Assembly (NCBI GenBank): GCA_022496185.1
Contig: WTXG01000057.1
Coordinates: forward strand, 124,001 to 188,000
DNA from: Multifurca ochricompacta
Lineage: Eukaryota > Basidiomycota > Agaricomycetes > Russulales > Russulaceae
Length of the DNA: 64,000 nt
Direction: 5' to 3'
In this document: piece by piece, positions 11,251 through 23,587 of the stretch
How the letters are laid out: each line of letters starts with the position of its first letter
Numbering within the stretch: position 1 is the stretch's first letter
Translations under genes and position numbers: made by a program
The notes under the pieces: generated by a model
Database searches by the model: none
What the model saw: the letters and a program-made list of their open reading frames with translations, nothing else
Told to the model about the DNA's origin: nothing

Positions 11251-13160
11251 TTGAAATCGCCCATACTTGACACATTTTTGAAGGACAGGACTCTTGTAAC
11301 GGGTGTCCTTCTCATTCTAATCCTCGCCTTCATCACCTCTTATCTCACAAGTCCATGGCGAAAGTTGCCTCCGAGTCCTCCGCGTATCCCAATCGTTGGG
11401 AACATGTCCCAGCTAAAAAACAAGAAGTGGCTATTCTCGAGTGATTGTAAGGGACGCTTCAGTGAGTATCAAACGATTCTTTGGAATAGATGTGAGGATG
11501 AACAGACAGTTGATTGTAGGCGAGGTAATGCATCTTGATGCGATGGGGAGACAAACAATCGTGTTCAACAGTCTTAAATCGGCCTATAATGTCCTTGAGC
11601 AGCGTACGGGTAACTATTCAGGTCGCCCTCGGTTCATTCTTGCACAAGAGATACTTTATGAAGGTCTGGGGGTGGTAATGATGGATTATGGCGAGCTGTG
11701 AGTGCCAGATAAGAATAAGATACGAGGCGCCATCGCTTATTCTACTCCCAAGTTGGCGCCGCTTGCGCCGTGCTGCACATGACGCTGTCAGCCGGACGGC
11801 AATTCGAAATTATCACCCTACCCAAACAAAAGAGGCCACAATTCTCGTCTCCGCGCTTCTCGAGAACCCCCAAAATCGACATGGACACTTTCAGCGTGCT
11901 GGAGCCTCCGCAATCCTGTCCATCCTGTATGATTATCCAACTCTGGAGTCAACAAATGAGAAGATCGTGGTGGACATTGATGACAATCTTAACTGGTCCA
12001 GCCGTGCAGCAGTTAGGACCTCCGTCGTCGAATTTTTTCCTTGGATGATTCACATTCCACAGAGGTCTTGTCTTTTTTTGCCTTTTCTATTCGCTATAAT
12101 GACATGTGATGAGAGCAGATTTGCAAAATGGAAGAGGGAGGCTTTAATGCGAGCTGCTCAGCGCTATGATATATTTCTGCGACTATTTGATCGCGTCAGG
12201 GCCGATATTGTACGGCAATGGGTTCACATGCTGCGTGTAAGGTCCAACTAACGGATTATGCTGTAGGCGACCGGTGGGGAGCGCCCAAGTTTCAGTGCGT
12301 CATTGTTGCGAAACCACGATCGCTACCACCTTTCCGGACGTGAAATGACGTTCCTCTCTGGCCAGATGTAGTAAGTGATTATTATCTCGAGTCCACTTAT
12401 TGACTAACTAGTAATTAAAGTATTGCTGGTTTTGAAACGACATCAACTACACTGATGTGGTGGACACTCGCCATGGTAGCCTTCCCTCAAGTTCAACGCC
12501 GTGCACAAGCAGAACTAGACGCTGTAGTTGGCCGCTCCCGATTACCTACATTCGAAGATGCTCCTCACCTACCATATGTGCGTGCAGTCGTAAGAGAAGT
12601 TCTCCGTTGGCGACCTCCAGTCCCATTTGGGGTACCTCATGCTGCCACCGAAGACGACTGGTACGAGGGCATGTTCATTCCGAAAGGAGCTACGTGCATA
12701 GCAAACATTTGGCAATGTAATCATGATCGTTCCATATTTGGTGAAGACGCGGATGACTTCCGGCCAGAACGACATCTGGACGAAGGAGGTGAACTATTGC
12801 CTGGTCCAATAGAAACGAACCAAGAAGGGCATGTATCGTTTGGGTTCGGGCGACGAATCTGCGTGGGGAAATATCTTGCGAACGACACGCTCTTCATAAG
12901 CACGGCAAGGATCCTATGGGCAACGACTATTGAACGCGTTCTGGATGAGAACGAGAAGGAGGTGGTGCCGGATACGGACACATTTATTGATATGGGAGTT
13001 TTTATGTGAGTACTTGGTGCAGGAGGCGATGTCCCTGACTTTATTTACTGATTCCTGGAAATGCAGCCATCCAACTCCATACGACTGCAGAATTAGGCCT
13101 CGTTTCCCTGAGGTGGTATCTATTCTTTCAGAAGAGCGTGAGCGCTTCAAGGGGGATTGA
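11251..13160 (+). CDS. Cytochrome P450 monooxygenase, copy 1, seven exons, about 524 aa
   Basis: A microsomal haem-thiolate monooxygenase whose substrate cannot be inferred. Exons: 11251-11461, 11520-11697, 11753-12064, 12119-12209, 12267-12370, 12421-13005, 13067-13160. Introns are 50-61 nt and all phases agree. The order is an N-terminal membrane anchor (LVTGVLLILILAFITSYL), proline hinge PPSPPRIPIVGN, I-helix AGFETT, ExxR as EVLR, PERF as RPERH, and the haem loop FGFGRRICVGK with its cysteine ligand. Length is normal for a fungal class II P450. The oddity is the start: no in-frame ATG lies between an upstream stop and the anchor. The frame begins at TTG (11251), as in copies 2 and 3. The family resembles fungal OrdA-like P450s, but this was judged from motifs only. 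Confidence 0.88.
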
Positions 13161-13782
13161 AGTGAATACCTCGCTCAACGCAAGACGACACGTAATCTTA
13201 CATAAAAATTGACAATACTTTTCAGAAGTACCAACTAAGCTGTTAAATGAGTAGGACGTTTGTTGGTCCCGTTCTCGGTTTTACGGAATCGGAGGGATCC
13301 GAGATGCAAGAATCTATAATCTATATACTGCTTTCATCCAAGTAACTACAGTTGCTGGGGCCCCCTGCCACTCTGTATGTAACCCCCCAATAGACACAAT
13401 GCACTAGCTTCCTTTTCTGTCAATCTCTCATCACACAGAACCAACTGGGTCACAGGGGCATGGAGGTAAGTCAATTACCAATTGGTACCCACCAAAGTGG
13501 TGTGCCTAAGGGAGACAAGAGTAATTGGGTAGGGGAAACATAGTTAAGAGGAATAAAAGTGCTGGCTATCTCTTTGATACCAGCAGCAGTAGCAGCTAAT
13601 GTAAAGTGAGCAGGGTGTGTAGCAGCAAGTCTGTACAGAGCCAACCTCAGTAAACCTGTGTGCATGTAATTATAAGTAGTGATGTGACACCTCAGGCTTG
13701 GTGTTACGACCTCTGTGACACTTTCTTGCTAGTATTTCGCATTTTCTCTCTTTTTTTGTCTTCTATGCCCCCTTCTTTCACT
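13161..13782. other. 3' flank of P450 copy 1, no gene seen
   Basis: The first tens of bases resemble the 3' flanks of copies 2 and 3. The rest has no recognisable coding sequence. TAGTGATGTGAC at 13677 resembles a hAT-type end and matches the inverted end near 33274, but no partner or duplication was found. Confidence 0.35.
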
Positions 13783-14330
13783 TAGTGATTGTCAAAGGGT
13801 TTCATACCCGCGCAGGTAAGTGCCATGGGTTTTGCTGGGTACAGGTACAGGTATATGGCTCCCAACCCATGGAAACCCATACCCGTGCGGTGGGTTTGGC
13901 AGGTATAGGTGCCAATTATCCATTGACAAGATCAGTAGAATCTCTGAGATAAAACACATCTGCAGCCACAAAAATACAAGATCTCATCTGATGTATGCTA
14001 CAGGGTTGTGTTAAATATGTTCTAGTATTATCCTACAAAATATCAAAGCAGATTAACAGTGCAATGTAAAATAAAATCCTTATCAGTGATCCACTTTCTT
14101 GAAAACCATGATGCATCTGTTTTATTAACGTGCGACCAATTCTGCCGGTCTGGCACTATCTAAAATACACTCTAGACTACTTTAGACTATATTGTAATCT
14201 AATTATCAAATTAATTTGCTGAAACAAGGCCTGCATGTATCTACAAGCTGCATAGGGCAGTGACTACATTGCATCGCGTGGACCAGCATATTGGTCTGAC
14301 CTCCTTCCTATTAAGGAAGGTTGACTTACA
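13783..14330 (-). mobile_element. Truncated non-autonomous hAT element
   Basis: It starts with the terminal repeat TAGTGATTGTCAAAGGG and follows, inverted, the right end of the complete element at 41108-42529, including subterminal GGGTAC/GGGTAT-like hexamers. Homology stops near 14330 (ggaaggttgactta) without a second terminus. Many CpG positions of the younger copy are TG or CA here. Confidence 0.75.
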
Positions 14331-15782
14331 TTTCCATAATCGGTCCAGGCTGGTTATCCAAAACACGCAGAAATGTCCATTCAGGGACCAGGATGTCAGA
14401 ATGCAGTTGTAAAAAGGGTTTAGCTATCTATTTAGATAGCGGATCAGCTATTACTAAGCATTAGCTACTATGGTAAAGATAAGATATAGTTATACTCCAG
14501 TTCTTGCAGTCAAAACTGAAGTGAACGCGTACAAAGTGGTGACCTTTTATACTACATAAAAGTGTGACAATCATAACAGTAAATACTTCTATTTACTTGT
14601 GACAAGATGTTAAGGAATGTGTTGCACGTGCAATGTGGAATTGTCTCTAAATCAGTTAATGGACACACTTTAGATTATCTTATCACGATTGGATTGACTC
14701 CACCCAGGTGTCTGGCTGTTCAGTCCTGAACTATCCGGTCACTACAGGCTTGTCTCAACAATTCGCGGACACTGTGTCAGTAGACAGAACAATGTAAAGT
14801 TGTAAGGACAGTCTAAAAGTAGTCTAGAATGTATTCTAGAAGGTGCCAGACCATGTAAATAGACCGCGCATGATCACATATTGTGAAAACAGGCATGGCG
14901 CAGGCTGTACTTTAGATGCTACATTACTACTCTATCTCACCTTGTTAGTGTAGAGACTTAGATGCTTTCAATATGCGATAGCAACTTGATTTTGTAGCAT
15001 ATTTACATAGGCTTTTATATACCTACATGTACTTATTGGCTATTAATCTAATTGTAAGTACAACATGTTTATAATGTGATTATCGTCACATGACCGCTTT
15101 TGGATGTATTAGGATCATTAGATGTGATCACATGATCACAATCTTATGTCAGACCGCTCTACCGGTAGCTCTGTACTGGTATCTTGGTTCAACACATATG
15201 CATCCATAACTGATTGTTGTCTCATTTTGCATCGGACATATTATCTGATCTGGCACTTTGTAGGACAGTAGTAATAGGCATATTATTGCTGTATAAGCAG
15301 AGCTAAACATTTCTGACTGCCTCAAGCCTTACGCGTGCATCAATCTCCATTCTGCGCAATTATCTTACAGGCTTTTTCATTGTCATCTATCTATAGCAAC
15401 ACATGGAATCTTATCTTATATTTCCTAACCTACATCTATACTTTTTTTCCAGGTCCAGGTTTAAAACAACCCCACTATTTTGTGCTGAGCCAGTAATGGA
15501 TCAGACTAAGCCGGACTGGATTAGAGGTGACTGGTGTTGGCAGTGCAGGATGATACTTACACTCATTTATTATGATTAGTTATGATTAAGTACATTCCTT
15601 ATGATCACAGCACAGCACAGTCCTTACAGTATTTAAAGACAATATTTCTGTATCTAACAAAGTAGTTGTTTTAACCAGATTTATCAGGCTGCATTTCCAC
15701 ATATTGTTTCAAAATGTCTCCCTCTAGCTCTAGCAAAGCTGCTCCTAATTTATGTCCTTCAAGTTCTCGCAAATGAAAGCAG
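14331..15782. other. AT-rich transposon debris upstream of the hAT gene
   Basis: No open gene was found. The part at about 14890-15225 resembles a decayed MULE right terminal repeat, ending in atcttggttcaaca. The part at 15495-15660 (ggatcagactaagccggac ... cttacagtatttaaag) resembles 36690-36850 in the palindrome spacer and may be the hAT promoter or leader. A putative element end was not located. Confidence 0.45.
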
Positions 15783-16801
15783 ATGACATGCATCACAGAG
15801 AATGCAGATCCACTGCTACCCAAGAATAAGAAGGCAAAACAATTATCTCATTTATCGACAAATACAAGCCAAATACCACTCCCTACTAAGGATACAAGTA
15901 CTGGTACTTTTGAAAGCTGGCAGGCCTCTGTTGACATTGAAGATATTGATGATGAAGATAATACTGTCCAAGGCCAAATAATAGAGGAAGCTGATGGAAG
16001 TGATGATGACAACAACAATCCCAGTGGTCCTAGCGTCATAGTGATTGATGATGATGATGATGAACCTGAGGAGTCTGCAAAAGATGAATTGAGTCAGTCA
16101 GTTCCCACACAATGTCACTGTCTTTTCTAACACATGCGTAGAGAGACTTTCAAAATATTGGAACTCACCAATCTATGCATTTTTCAAACCATATCCCCGT
16201 GTTGATCATGTTGATGGCCATCAAGTTCATGTCTTTGAGTGTAATGCAAAGCACTGCAAAGGGAAAGGTCAGTATTACCGGCATGTCCGATGCTACCTGG
16301 ATACAGGAGATGCAAAGTCAACAAGCAATTTGCAATGCCACGCCAAAATCTGTTGGAGCAAAGAGATAATAGAAACTGCAGATCAAAAAAAGGATGTCCA
16401 TGCTGCACAAGAGGCCATGGAAAAAGCTACATTGAAGAATGGGTCAATTACTGCAGTTTTTGAGAGGACTAACCTAAATAGAGTAACTTACTCATATCAG
16501 CAACATACCAAGACAGAATCATGGTATGTCACCATCAATAGAGATCTGTGACCATACTGAGATTGTTCTTGGCTGTGGCAGCATGGAGATTGTTCGATGG
16601 GTTTCAGAAAGTGTTCGACCCTTTAACATTGTCAAGGATCGAGGGTTTCAGTCACTGATGAAGACTGGGAGGCCTGAATGCTACATACCTTCACCCAAAA
16701 CAGTGTCCCATGATGTCAAGAATGTCTTCGTTCGGTGTTACCAGAGGATCGCAACGATGCTACAGGTGGGTAACAAGTCTGTGAATATGATATCTATATC
16801 A

Positions 16802-17304
16802 TGTTGACACAGGACATGTCTGGAGATGCTTCAGGCATCTAAGGTTCGCTTCAGCTGTAGATTAGATTAGATTAGATTTCGGAGTATCGGACTTTTTATG
16901 TTATCTTTATTACATTTCTTTCTCTCCTTACTCAGCTGATTAGTGATGCCTTTAGTAATGCGCAGTAAGCATGTGATATCTCTTTGGCCAATGGCCGTTA
17001 TCCCTCATAGTTTATTGTCCGGCACTTGTGGACTTATTCCCAGTGCGCACAGACCATTTCCCTGGGTATATAAGGGTGTCTGTTTCATCTCTTACACTTC
17101 AGAGTTCTTCTAACCTCTGAAGCGTAAGTTCCTTTTACTATACTTTCTTTTTACCTTTGACTAACTGTCTTGTGTAGACTACTTGTCTTTTAGGTCAGTA
17201 GTATAGTTGTATAGAGTTCTTCTAACCTCTGAAGCACTACTTGTCTTTTAGCCTAACCCGCTACTAACCATGGTCAGTATAACCAGCAGCATGATTGTTT
17301 GACA
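16802..17304 (+). repeat. Solo LTR, copia-type family C, inside an intron of the hAT gene
   Basis: It begins TGTTGACACAGG and ends TGTTTGACA. Flanks TATCA and GATCA agree at four of five bases. Family C is related to the LTRs of the copia element at 24933-31376 and shares the tagattagattagatt repeat and the doubled ttcttctaacctctgaag. The host intron would still have a GT donor at about 16766 and an AG acceptor at about 17339. Confidence 0.82.
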
Positions 17305-18657
17305 GATCAGAGCTGAAAATGATGACTTACACTTTACAGGAATACAATGGTGCCTTGAACTTTGTGTTAGATGCATGGACGTCACCTAACCACAAAGCTT
17401 ATATTGCTGTTACAGTCCACTTTGAGTGGGATGGTGTCCCTGTTGCCATGCTTCTCAATCTTGTTGAGGTGGCCATGTCACATTCGGGATTGAACCTTGC
17501 TGCTGCATTTGCAAAGATTCTTGATGACTTTGATATTTCTGATAAGGTCAGTATCCAAACAAGTGATGAGGAATATAAACTTAACAGATTTCCATAGATC
17601 CTAAGCATCACTTGTGACAATGCAACCAATAACAATAGAATGATTGACGAGCTGAAGTTCCTCCTCCCCCAATTCCCTGGCCCAGCAAGTCGAACATGTT
17701 GCTTCACACATATTATCAATCTGATTGCCAAGACTGTCATTTGACAGTTTGATGTTCCACATGTGTGAGAGGGTGTGATCATTGATGAGGCAATGATCGC
17801 ATTACACATGCTAGCAGGAGATCTTGATGTTGAGGACTTGTTGACCCAGGCAGATGGTTGTGATAATGATGATGATGATGATGATGATGATGATGGTGAA
17901 GGATGGGTGGATGAGCGCCAAGGGATGTTGGAGCTGGAGTTGGATGATCTTGATGGTGATGTACAACCAGTGCAAACAATGTTGGTGAAGGTGCATCCAG
18001 TTGGTGCTAATGCTGTAGATCTCTGACTAAGCACCCATGCTAGATCCGCAAGATAGCATTTGTGATCAAAAACTCATCAACGCTCATCCTCCCAAAATGG
18101 GTTTCCACTCTCAAAGACCTCAATCTCAGTTGTCGTATGATGCCCTGGGACATGTCCACCTGATGGAACTCGATGTATGACATGCTAGACTTTGCTGTGA
18201 CATATTCTGAAGCACTGGACATTATCACTGGTGACCGGGAGATGAAGCTGAGGCAGTACAAGATGGACGTGAATGAATGGGAGATAGCTCGTCAGCTGTG
18301 CCAGGTTCTAAAGGTGAGTTTTCATACCTTGTTTGATTCTTTTACTCATTCTGTCCAGATCTTCAAAGATGCAACACTCTTTTTCTCTCATGATGGCATT
18401 CCAAACATCGTGATGGTCATTCCTGCCATGGACCACATTGATGAGGTTCTTGCCACCAATGCACTCAATCCACAGTATCCTTTGTCTATTCAAGCTGCAC
18501 TCACAATGGCAAAGAAAACCCTTAACTGGTACTACAGCAAAACTGATCTTTCTGAAGTTTATAGGATTGCTATGGGTATGTACTTGCATTGCTACAACAT
18601 TACACATTCAGTCAATCATTTCCCTAGTTCTCCACCCTCAACATAAACTAGAGTATT

Positions 18658-19321
18658 TGTGACGGTTTGCAAAGATTTGTGACATCATACGTGACGAGAA
18701 TGTGACGTTTGCTTGTGTCGCACATGAGCCGCGTGTTTTCGATTCGCATGACCACTTGTAACGACTTGTGACACGGGTGTGACAGGTATGTCACACGCAC
18801 TCTGATCTTTATTCCCTATTCCTTTATTTTATTTTCCTTGCTGAGGGCACAACCCCTCCTTTAAGTTCTGATCCTATTCTATCTCACTCCAGGGCATAAC
18901 CCCTGGAGTCCATGACTACCAGGGATACTTATTAGAACCTTCTATTTAGTTTAGATCTTCTGATGTGCCCTCTTTGATGTGCCTTCTCAAAGCTGTATTT
19001 AAACTACTTAGATTGTAGAGACAGACCTTAAGTCTGTTCTCTTGTATCTAATACAGGCATATTTGACTTCACAACAATCCACTTGAACTCCCCAAGTTGC
19101 AGCTTGAGGAGCCTTCCCCCTAGTAGCTTTAGTAGGGCTGATTGCCACTACTCCCAACTTCGTTTCCTGCACATGCCCCCTCCACAATGTTGTGGGCACT
19201 TGAAACTTGAACCCAGACTAGGTCTTCTGCATTAGACTTTGAATCTTGAACATGCCCCGCATCTAGAGGGCTTTTGAGTCTTGAAAATGCGACCTGACAC
19301 AGCAGATACCTGGCTGTGACA
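18658..19321 (+). repeat. Solo LTR, family B, 664 bp, in a hAT exon
   Basis: It begins TGTGACGG, ends GGCTGTGACA, and is flanked by exact 5-bp duplications GTATT (18653-18657 and 19322-19326). It splits the conserved hAT motif HKLEY|F. A TATTTAAA box lies near 18996. Its reverse-complement relatives are at 50886-51688, 59176-59921 and 61018-63895. Confidence 0.92.
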
Positions 19322-19979
19322 GTATTTCAGAAATGCTGGCTGGACAGAGGAGTGGATCAAAACATCACTGAAAATTGTTCGAGACCAATTTGAGGGCACC
19401 TACAAAGCTGTTCCAGTAGACGAAGATAAAGAGATGTTTGAAGAAGTAAGTACTAATAATCTTACATTGTGATCCAAGTATTAACATTAACATTGAATCC
19501 ATAGCCCACAGAATCGCCCTCAAGGAACATCTTTGACAATCTCCCTGCACTTGCTGCACCCAAACCCTCAAATCTGCAAGACGAGTTGGAGCGCTTCCTC
19601 AGCACGGACCCTGAGTATGTAAAGGATGTTCTTGCTTGGTGGTATGAGCATCAACCCATGTACCTGCGGCTTTCTCAAATGGCAATGGATTATCTCACAA
19701 TACCAGGTAATTAATGGAATTGTTATAAGGGTTTTTGAGTCTACTAATACACATATTTCAGCAACATCTGTGAATGTTGAGCATGTTTTCAGCACAGGCC
19801 ACATTCTTTTGTTACACCTCCACTCTTGCCTCTCAATTCAGTCAACTCGAGCTTTGATGATGGTTGGGGAATGGAGCAAGCTGGGATATGTCAAGAATAG
19901 TGATGTAAAAGCTGCAACTATCCTCCCAGAGGTTGAGGGAGAGGAGGAGGAGCTTGAGGAAGATTGGGATTTGATTTGA

Positions 19980-20229
19980 CTGGCATTATTTACTAGTACA
20001 ATGTATGCACACAGTAACTATTTATACTTATTGTATGACAAAAGTGGGTTAGAATGAGAGGTACTGGGTACAAGGCAAAGGGGTGTGTGAAGGAAGTGGA
20101 ACTGTATGCCGAAAATGCAGGACAGTTGCACAATCTTATCTCCTCGGGTCTGACTGGGCCCATTTTCCGAAATGCACAGAAATGCACAGAAGCACAGAAT
20201 AACAGTCACTTGAGTGCTGCTGTCCACGT
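19980..20229. other. Gap between hAT pseudogene and non-LTR remnant
   Basis: Nothing recognisable was found. It should contain the 3' untranslated end of the hAT element, but no terminal repeat paired with an 8-bp duplication was found. Confidence 0.3.
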
Positions 20230-21600
20230 GCTTCCCTCCAATCAGTTCGCATGGCCAACTGGCGTCTTGCTCTGAACGCCATTTGCCACCCTGTCCTCAC
20301 CTATGGCTCCCAGCTCTGGGTCTGATCCAAACAAGCTGCTGGCTTGATCAAGCTCCTACAGGGAGTCACCAACCACATGGTCAAAGTGGTCTCTGGGTCT
20401 TTCCACATGGCTCCCATGAACTGGTACGCCTTCTCTCCATGACTCACTATATGCAGAAGCTCACAGACACCACTTCACTCTGCTACTTGTCCCTCCCTCC
20501 CCGGTCCCAACCGTCCATCCGCCTTTCCACTGAGGCAGATGATGCCATTTGGGCCCCCTTGTCTCAGCCTCAATGATGCACGCAGCCAGCATGACCCACA
20601 CTGCTTACGATGCTGGCGGCGTGCACCCCTCCACTGGCCTGCCCAGTGGATGTGCTTGCACTCGCCCCCTGGGAACTCCCAGAGTGGGGCGACCACATCT
20701 CCTACAATGGGGTTACCTGCCCTCAACTCAGCAAGGATGCCCTCGCCATGCATCTTTCCCAGCCACGTGCATTGGTCATCCTCATACATGTTGCCGTGTC
20801 CCTATCCAGCGCAGGCCGTGGCGACAAAAAGGTAGTGGGGGCCGCTGCAGTGACCCTTATGGATCAATGGGTGAGTGGATCATGGAGTGGTGTTGGGGCT
20901 TGGGAGTCACTAGGGCTGACATGGAGTTGTTTGGGCTGGCTCACACCATGAGCTGGCTCTGCAATTTTCTGGGTGAGTCCTTGGTTCCTCTGTCTGTGGT
21001 ACTGACTGCCTCCTCTTCTTCCTTCCTCCTCTCCCTCCGCTCGCACGACCCATGCAAGTTCACTGGCAACTTCATGCTTTTCCAGTGGTCGCTCTCCACT
21101 TTGCTGTTGACTTTCCCAGACCCACCTCAAGTTCATGTGGATTCTGGCGTCAAGACTTACCATCCATGATGCTTCCTCGAAGGCTGCTACCCATTCCTGC
21201 ATGACAATGTCCCTTCATGACCTGGATGAACGCCCTTCTCTGAAGTGGCGTGCCCTCTCCGCCTCTGTGCCTACACAATTGGCGAGGAATGACTCTGTGA
21301 CCACGCCCACGCAGCTCCCTCTGAGAACACGGCTGGCAGCAACTACCATGCCTACTCCCTGTCGATAGACTGGCCTCCCAATGGCTCCAATCACCCACTC
21401 TGGACAGCAGCTACCAAGAAGTGGAACATTTGTCAAGCCCATCACTTCCCATTGACCACGCAAGCCGGATTGAGTTTGCTGGTGGATATGTAGGACTTGG
21501 TAAGTTTTTTCTTTCTTCGTTCTCGAACGGTCTCTGTTTCGGATGGCCATTTACCTTAGTTTACACTGTTTTTTTCTCCCAGGTTTTACACCATGACACT
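20230..21600 (+). pseudogene. Decayed non-LTR retrotransposon, C-terminal RT and RNase H-like part
   Basis: A translated stretch near 20250-20330 reads NWRLALNAICHPVLTYGSQLW, typical of the region after the reverse transcriptase core in Tad1-like fungal LINEs. Later frames (ALVILIHVAVSLSSAGRGDK near 20770) fit the segment leading to an RNase H domain. Frameshifts and stops are frequent and no single frame spans the segment. The assignment rests on recalled family resemblance, so it is moderate. An A-rich tail at 21813-21830 would fit its 3' end. Confidence 0.5.
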
Positions 21601-21800
21601 TTGTTGTCACTCCCATTTATTGTCTGTAGTAGTAGTAGCTACATTGTTTCCTGATGTGGCCGTGCGATTGGGCACTGTCCTGCAAGCGCGTTATAAATCA
21701 TTTTGTTGTTGCTCCCACTCATTGTCTGTAGTAGTAGTAGCTACATTGTTTCTCCTGATGTGGCTGTGCGATTGGGCACCATCCCGCAAGCGTGTTATGA
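21598..21800 (+). repeat. Tandem duplication of about 105 bp
   Basis: The unit cattgtctgtagtagtagta ... gcgattgggcac occurs twice, starting near 21600 and near 21708, with about ten differences. It lies in the presumed 3' untranslated part of the non-LTR remnant, just before an A-rich tract. Confidence 0.75.
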
Positions 21801-21830
21801 AGTCAATTACAAAAAAAAAACAAAAAACAG

Positions 21831-22157
21831 TCGTGCTTGTATGAAATGAAACCAAAATAATGAAATAATAATGTAAATAAAGTATCCATTTCATTTTCTG
21901 AACACAAACCAGCAAATTTTGAGGGATATTGAGTAGCCATAAATGAATGCATGGTGTCCAAGTCCTTATCGCCTTGGTCTGGGATGGCCTGGGCCAGTCA
22001 TCCAAAATGCACGATGCAAGTAAAGAACTTGCACGCGTTTTCATGGGTAACCCACAGGTAACCTGTGGGTTACCCATACCCATCACTACAGGTACAGGTA
22101 TGGGTACGGGTACGGGTACCAACGAGGATACCCCAGGGTTACCCCTGCCAATCACTA
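21831..22157 (-). mobile_element. Non-autonomous hAT fragment
   Basis: It ends TGCCAATCACTA, the inverse of the TAGTGATTGGCA terminus at 41108, and carries GGGTAC hexamers and the gcaagtaaagaacttgc hairpin seen in the other copies. The opposite end is missing. Confidence 0.72.
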
Positions 22158-22321
22158 CTCCCACATGAGTCAGGATAACTGTGGGAACAACAGGTCTCAT
22201 GGGTCAGGAGGGATTGGGTGACTGGTCATATGATCTAAGGGGTCATGATCAAAGTCCAAGGTCACATGTTCAAGAGTCACATGGTCTGGGGTCATGTGGT
22301 CAAGGGTCACAAGACAGGTCA

Positions 22322-23587
22322 TGTTACACTCAGCAGAGCATTCTGTGCGGCGTGCACAGGTCAGCGCGGGTCCATTACCTCAGCCATGAGCCTAGCACAA
22401 TAAGGCTAGACTCTGGGCACTGTCTAGCTTCGGGATCGGTTAAGGTTTGGTGCTATAATCAAGCACAGAGGGAGACGGGATGAGCCAGCCAAAGGGAGCT
22501 AATCCCCTAAGGCTGTTAAGTGGGGACAGAGCCCAGTTGCTGTGCCGGAAGCACACCAAGCACACTGGAGCCCTTAGGGAGCGGCAGAGGGATTCAAAGG
22601 GAAGGGTACACACCCATTGCCAGAGGCAATGGGGGTCCCTGCAGGGATCTCAAGGATGCAAAAAAGGGGGAAAAGACTTCTGATGTATTGGGGCCTAAGA
22701 TCTCTAGGCTGAAGGCACAAGAGGTCAAATCTAGGGTTGTACAAACTGTCTACAGGGTCTTATATACTGTATGGGGATCTGGTTTGTAGCTAATCAGGAA
22801 CAGGGTCAGAGTCCTTATCATCCAATAGCAGATAAGATGTCAAATATAGTTCATGATAAGGATAAGCCTTATCAGAAGCATAATCATGTGGGACAGCCCC
22901 ACAGGAGTCATATCAGTGTGGGAGGATTCCCACCAGGGTCAGGGGTAAATGGGGAGATAACAGGTCCCACAGGAGTCAGGGTGGATGTGGAAATACTCCC
23001 ACAGGAATCAGAGAAGCGAATGATAAGCCAGATGGGCCATGTGATCAGAAAGGGGTAAATGATCAGATGAAGATGCTGTGATCAGGGTCAGGGATCACAT
23101 GGTCCAAAGTCACATGGTCAGGGATCACATGGTCAAGGATCACATGGCCAAGGGTCACATGGCCAGGAGTCACATGACTGGCAGAGGGTCAAGTACAAGC
23201 CAAAGTTGAAGATTAGATTGGCAGGGACAGTGTCAGAGATCCCATGGGTGTCAGCCACAGGGACAGGGTACAGATACTGGCCAAGACAAAGGCCAAGCAT
23301 CAGGAGAAGGGGGGTCTACAGCCAACAGCACAGTAGCTGAACTATCAGTGGGTCAGGTGCAGGTATCAGGAATGGGGTTCTATGAGTGTCATATCACAGG
23401 CATCAGGGTGGGGTCCTGGGCACACAGGCCACAGGCATCAAGTCAAAGGTCCTAGGCACAAGGCCATAGGCATCTGGGTTCTGGGGCCAAAGTGGTCAAG
23501 GGATGGTGGAATAGGGGAATGGACAGTCAAGTGTGGTACAAGGGGGAGGTGCAGTGTAAGGGTCAGGAAAAGAGTAGGGTCGTAACA
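22322..23587 (-). repeat. Solo LTR family F, 1,266 bp, with exact target duplication
   Basis: It begins TGTTACACTC and ends GGGTCGTAACA, flanked by GGTCA at 22317-22321 and 23588-23592. A minus-strand TATA box (tatataag) lies near 22758. The 5-bp duplication fits an LTR retroelement integrase. Confidence 0.8.
23055..23185 (+). repeat. Imperfect minisatellite, unit near ggatcacatggtcaa
   Basis: About six units of 16-19 bp (agtcacatggtc, ggatcacatggtc, gggtcacatggcc) run in tandem inside LTR family F. A looser version lies at 22200-22320. Confidence 0.7.

Larger units (their letters stand above)
15783..19979 (+). pseudogene. hAT-family transposase, multi-exon, with TGA stops and LTR insertions
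   Basis: Exon pieces give a full hAT transposase. An acidic N-terminus runs to about 16093. A BED-type zinc finger (CNAKHCKGKG ... CHAKICW) lies near 16235-16365. The first catalytic D is in LDAWTSPNHKAY (about 17370) and the second in TCDNATNNN (about 17610). A conserved block KIAFVIKNS ... PKW precedes the C-terminal dimerisation region ending SVNVEHVFSTG near 19795. GT-AG introns of about 50-60 nt fit the joints. Defects are in-frame TGA codons at 17742, 17766 and 18161, a (GAT)n expansion near 17865-17893, a solo LTR in an exon at 18658-19321, and another solo LTR in an intron at 16802-17304. The element's own ends were not found. Confidence 0.85.

Noticed and set aside
17811..17996. Minus-strand frames rich in histidine and isoleucine opposite the hAT gene
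   Set aside because: They are the complement of a (GAT)n tract encoding aspartates in the transposase. No independent coding evidence.
18000..18056. TGA at about 18024 counted as a hAT stop
   Set aside because: A 53-nt GT-AG intron beginning after LVK removes it and links to the conserved IRKIAF block in frame.
20549..21202. Several overlapping open frames of 100-200 aa on both strands
   Set aside because: They lie in GC-rich remnants of a non-LTR retrotransposon, overlap each other in different frames, and show no domain.
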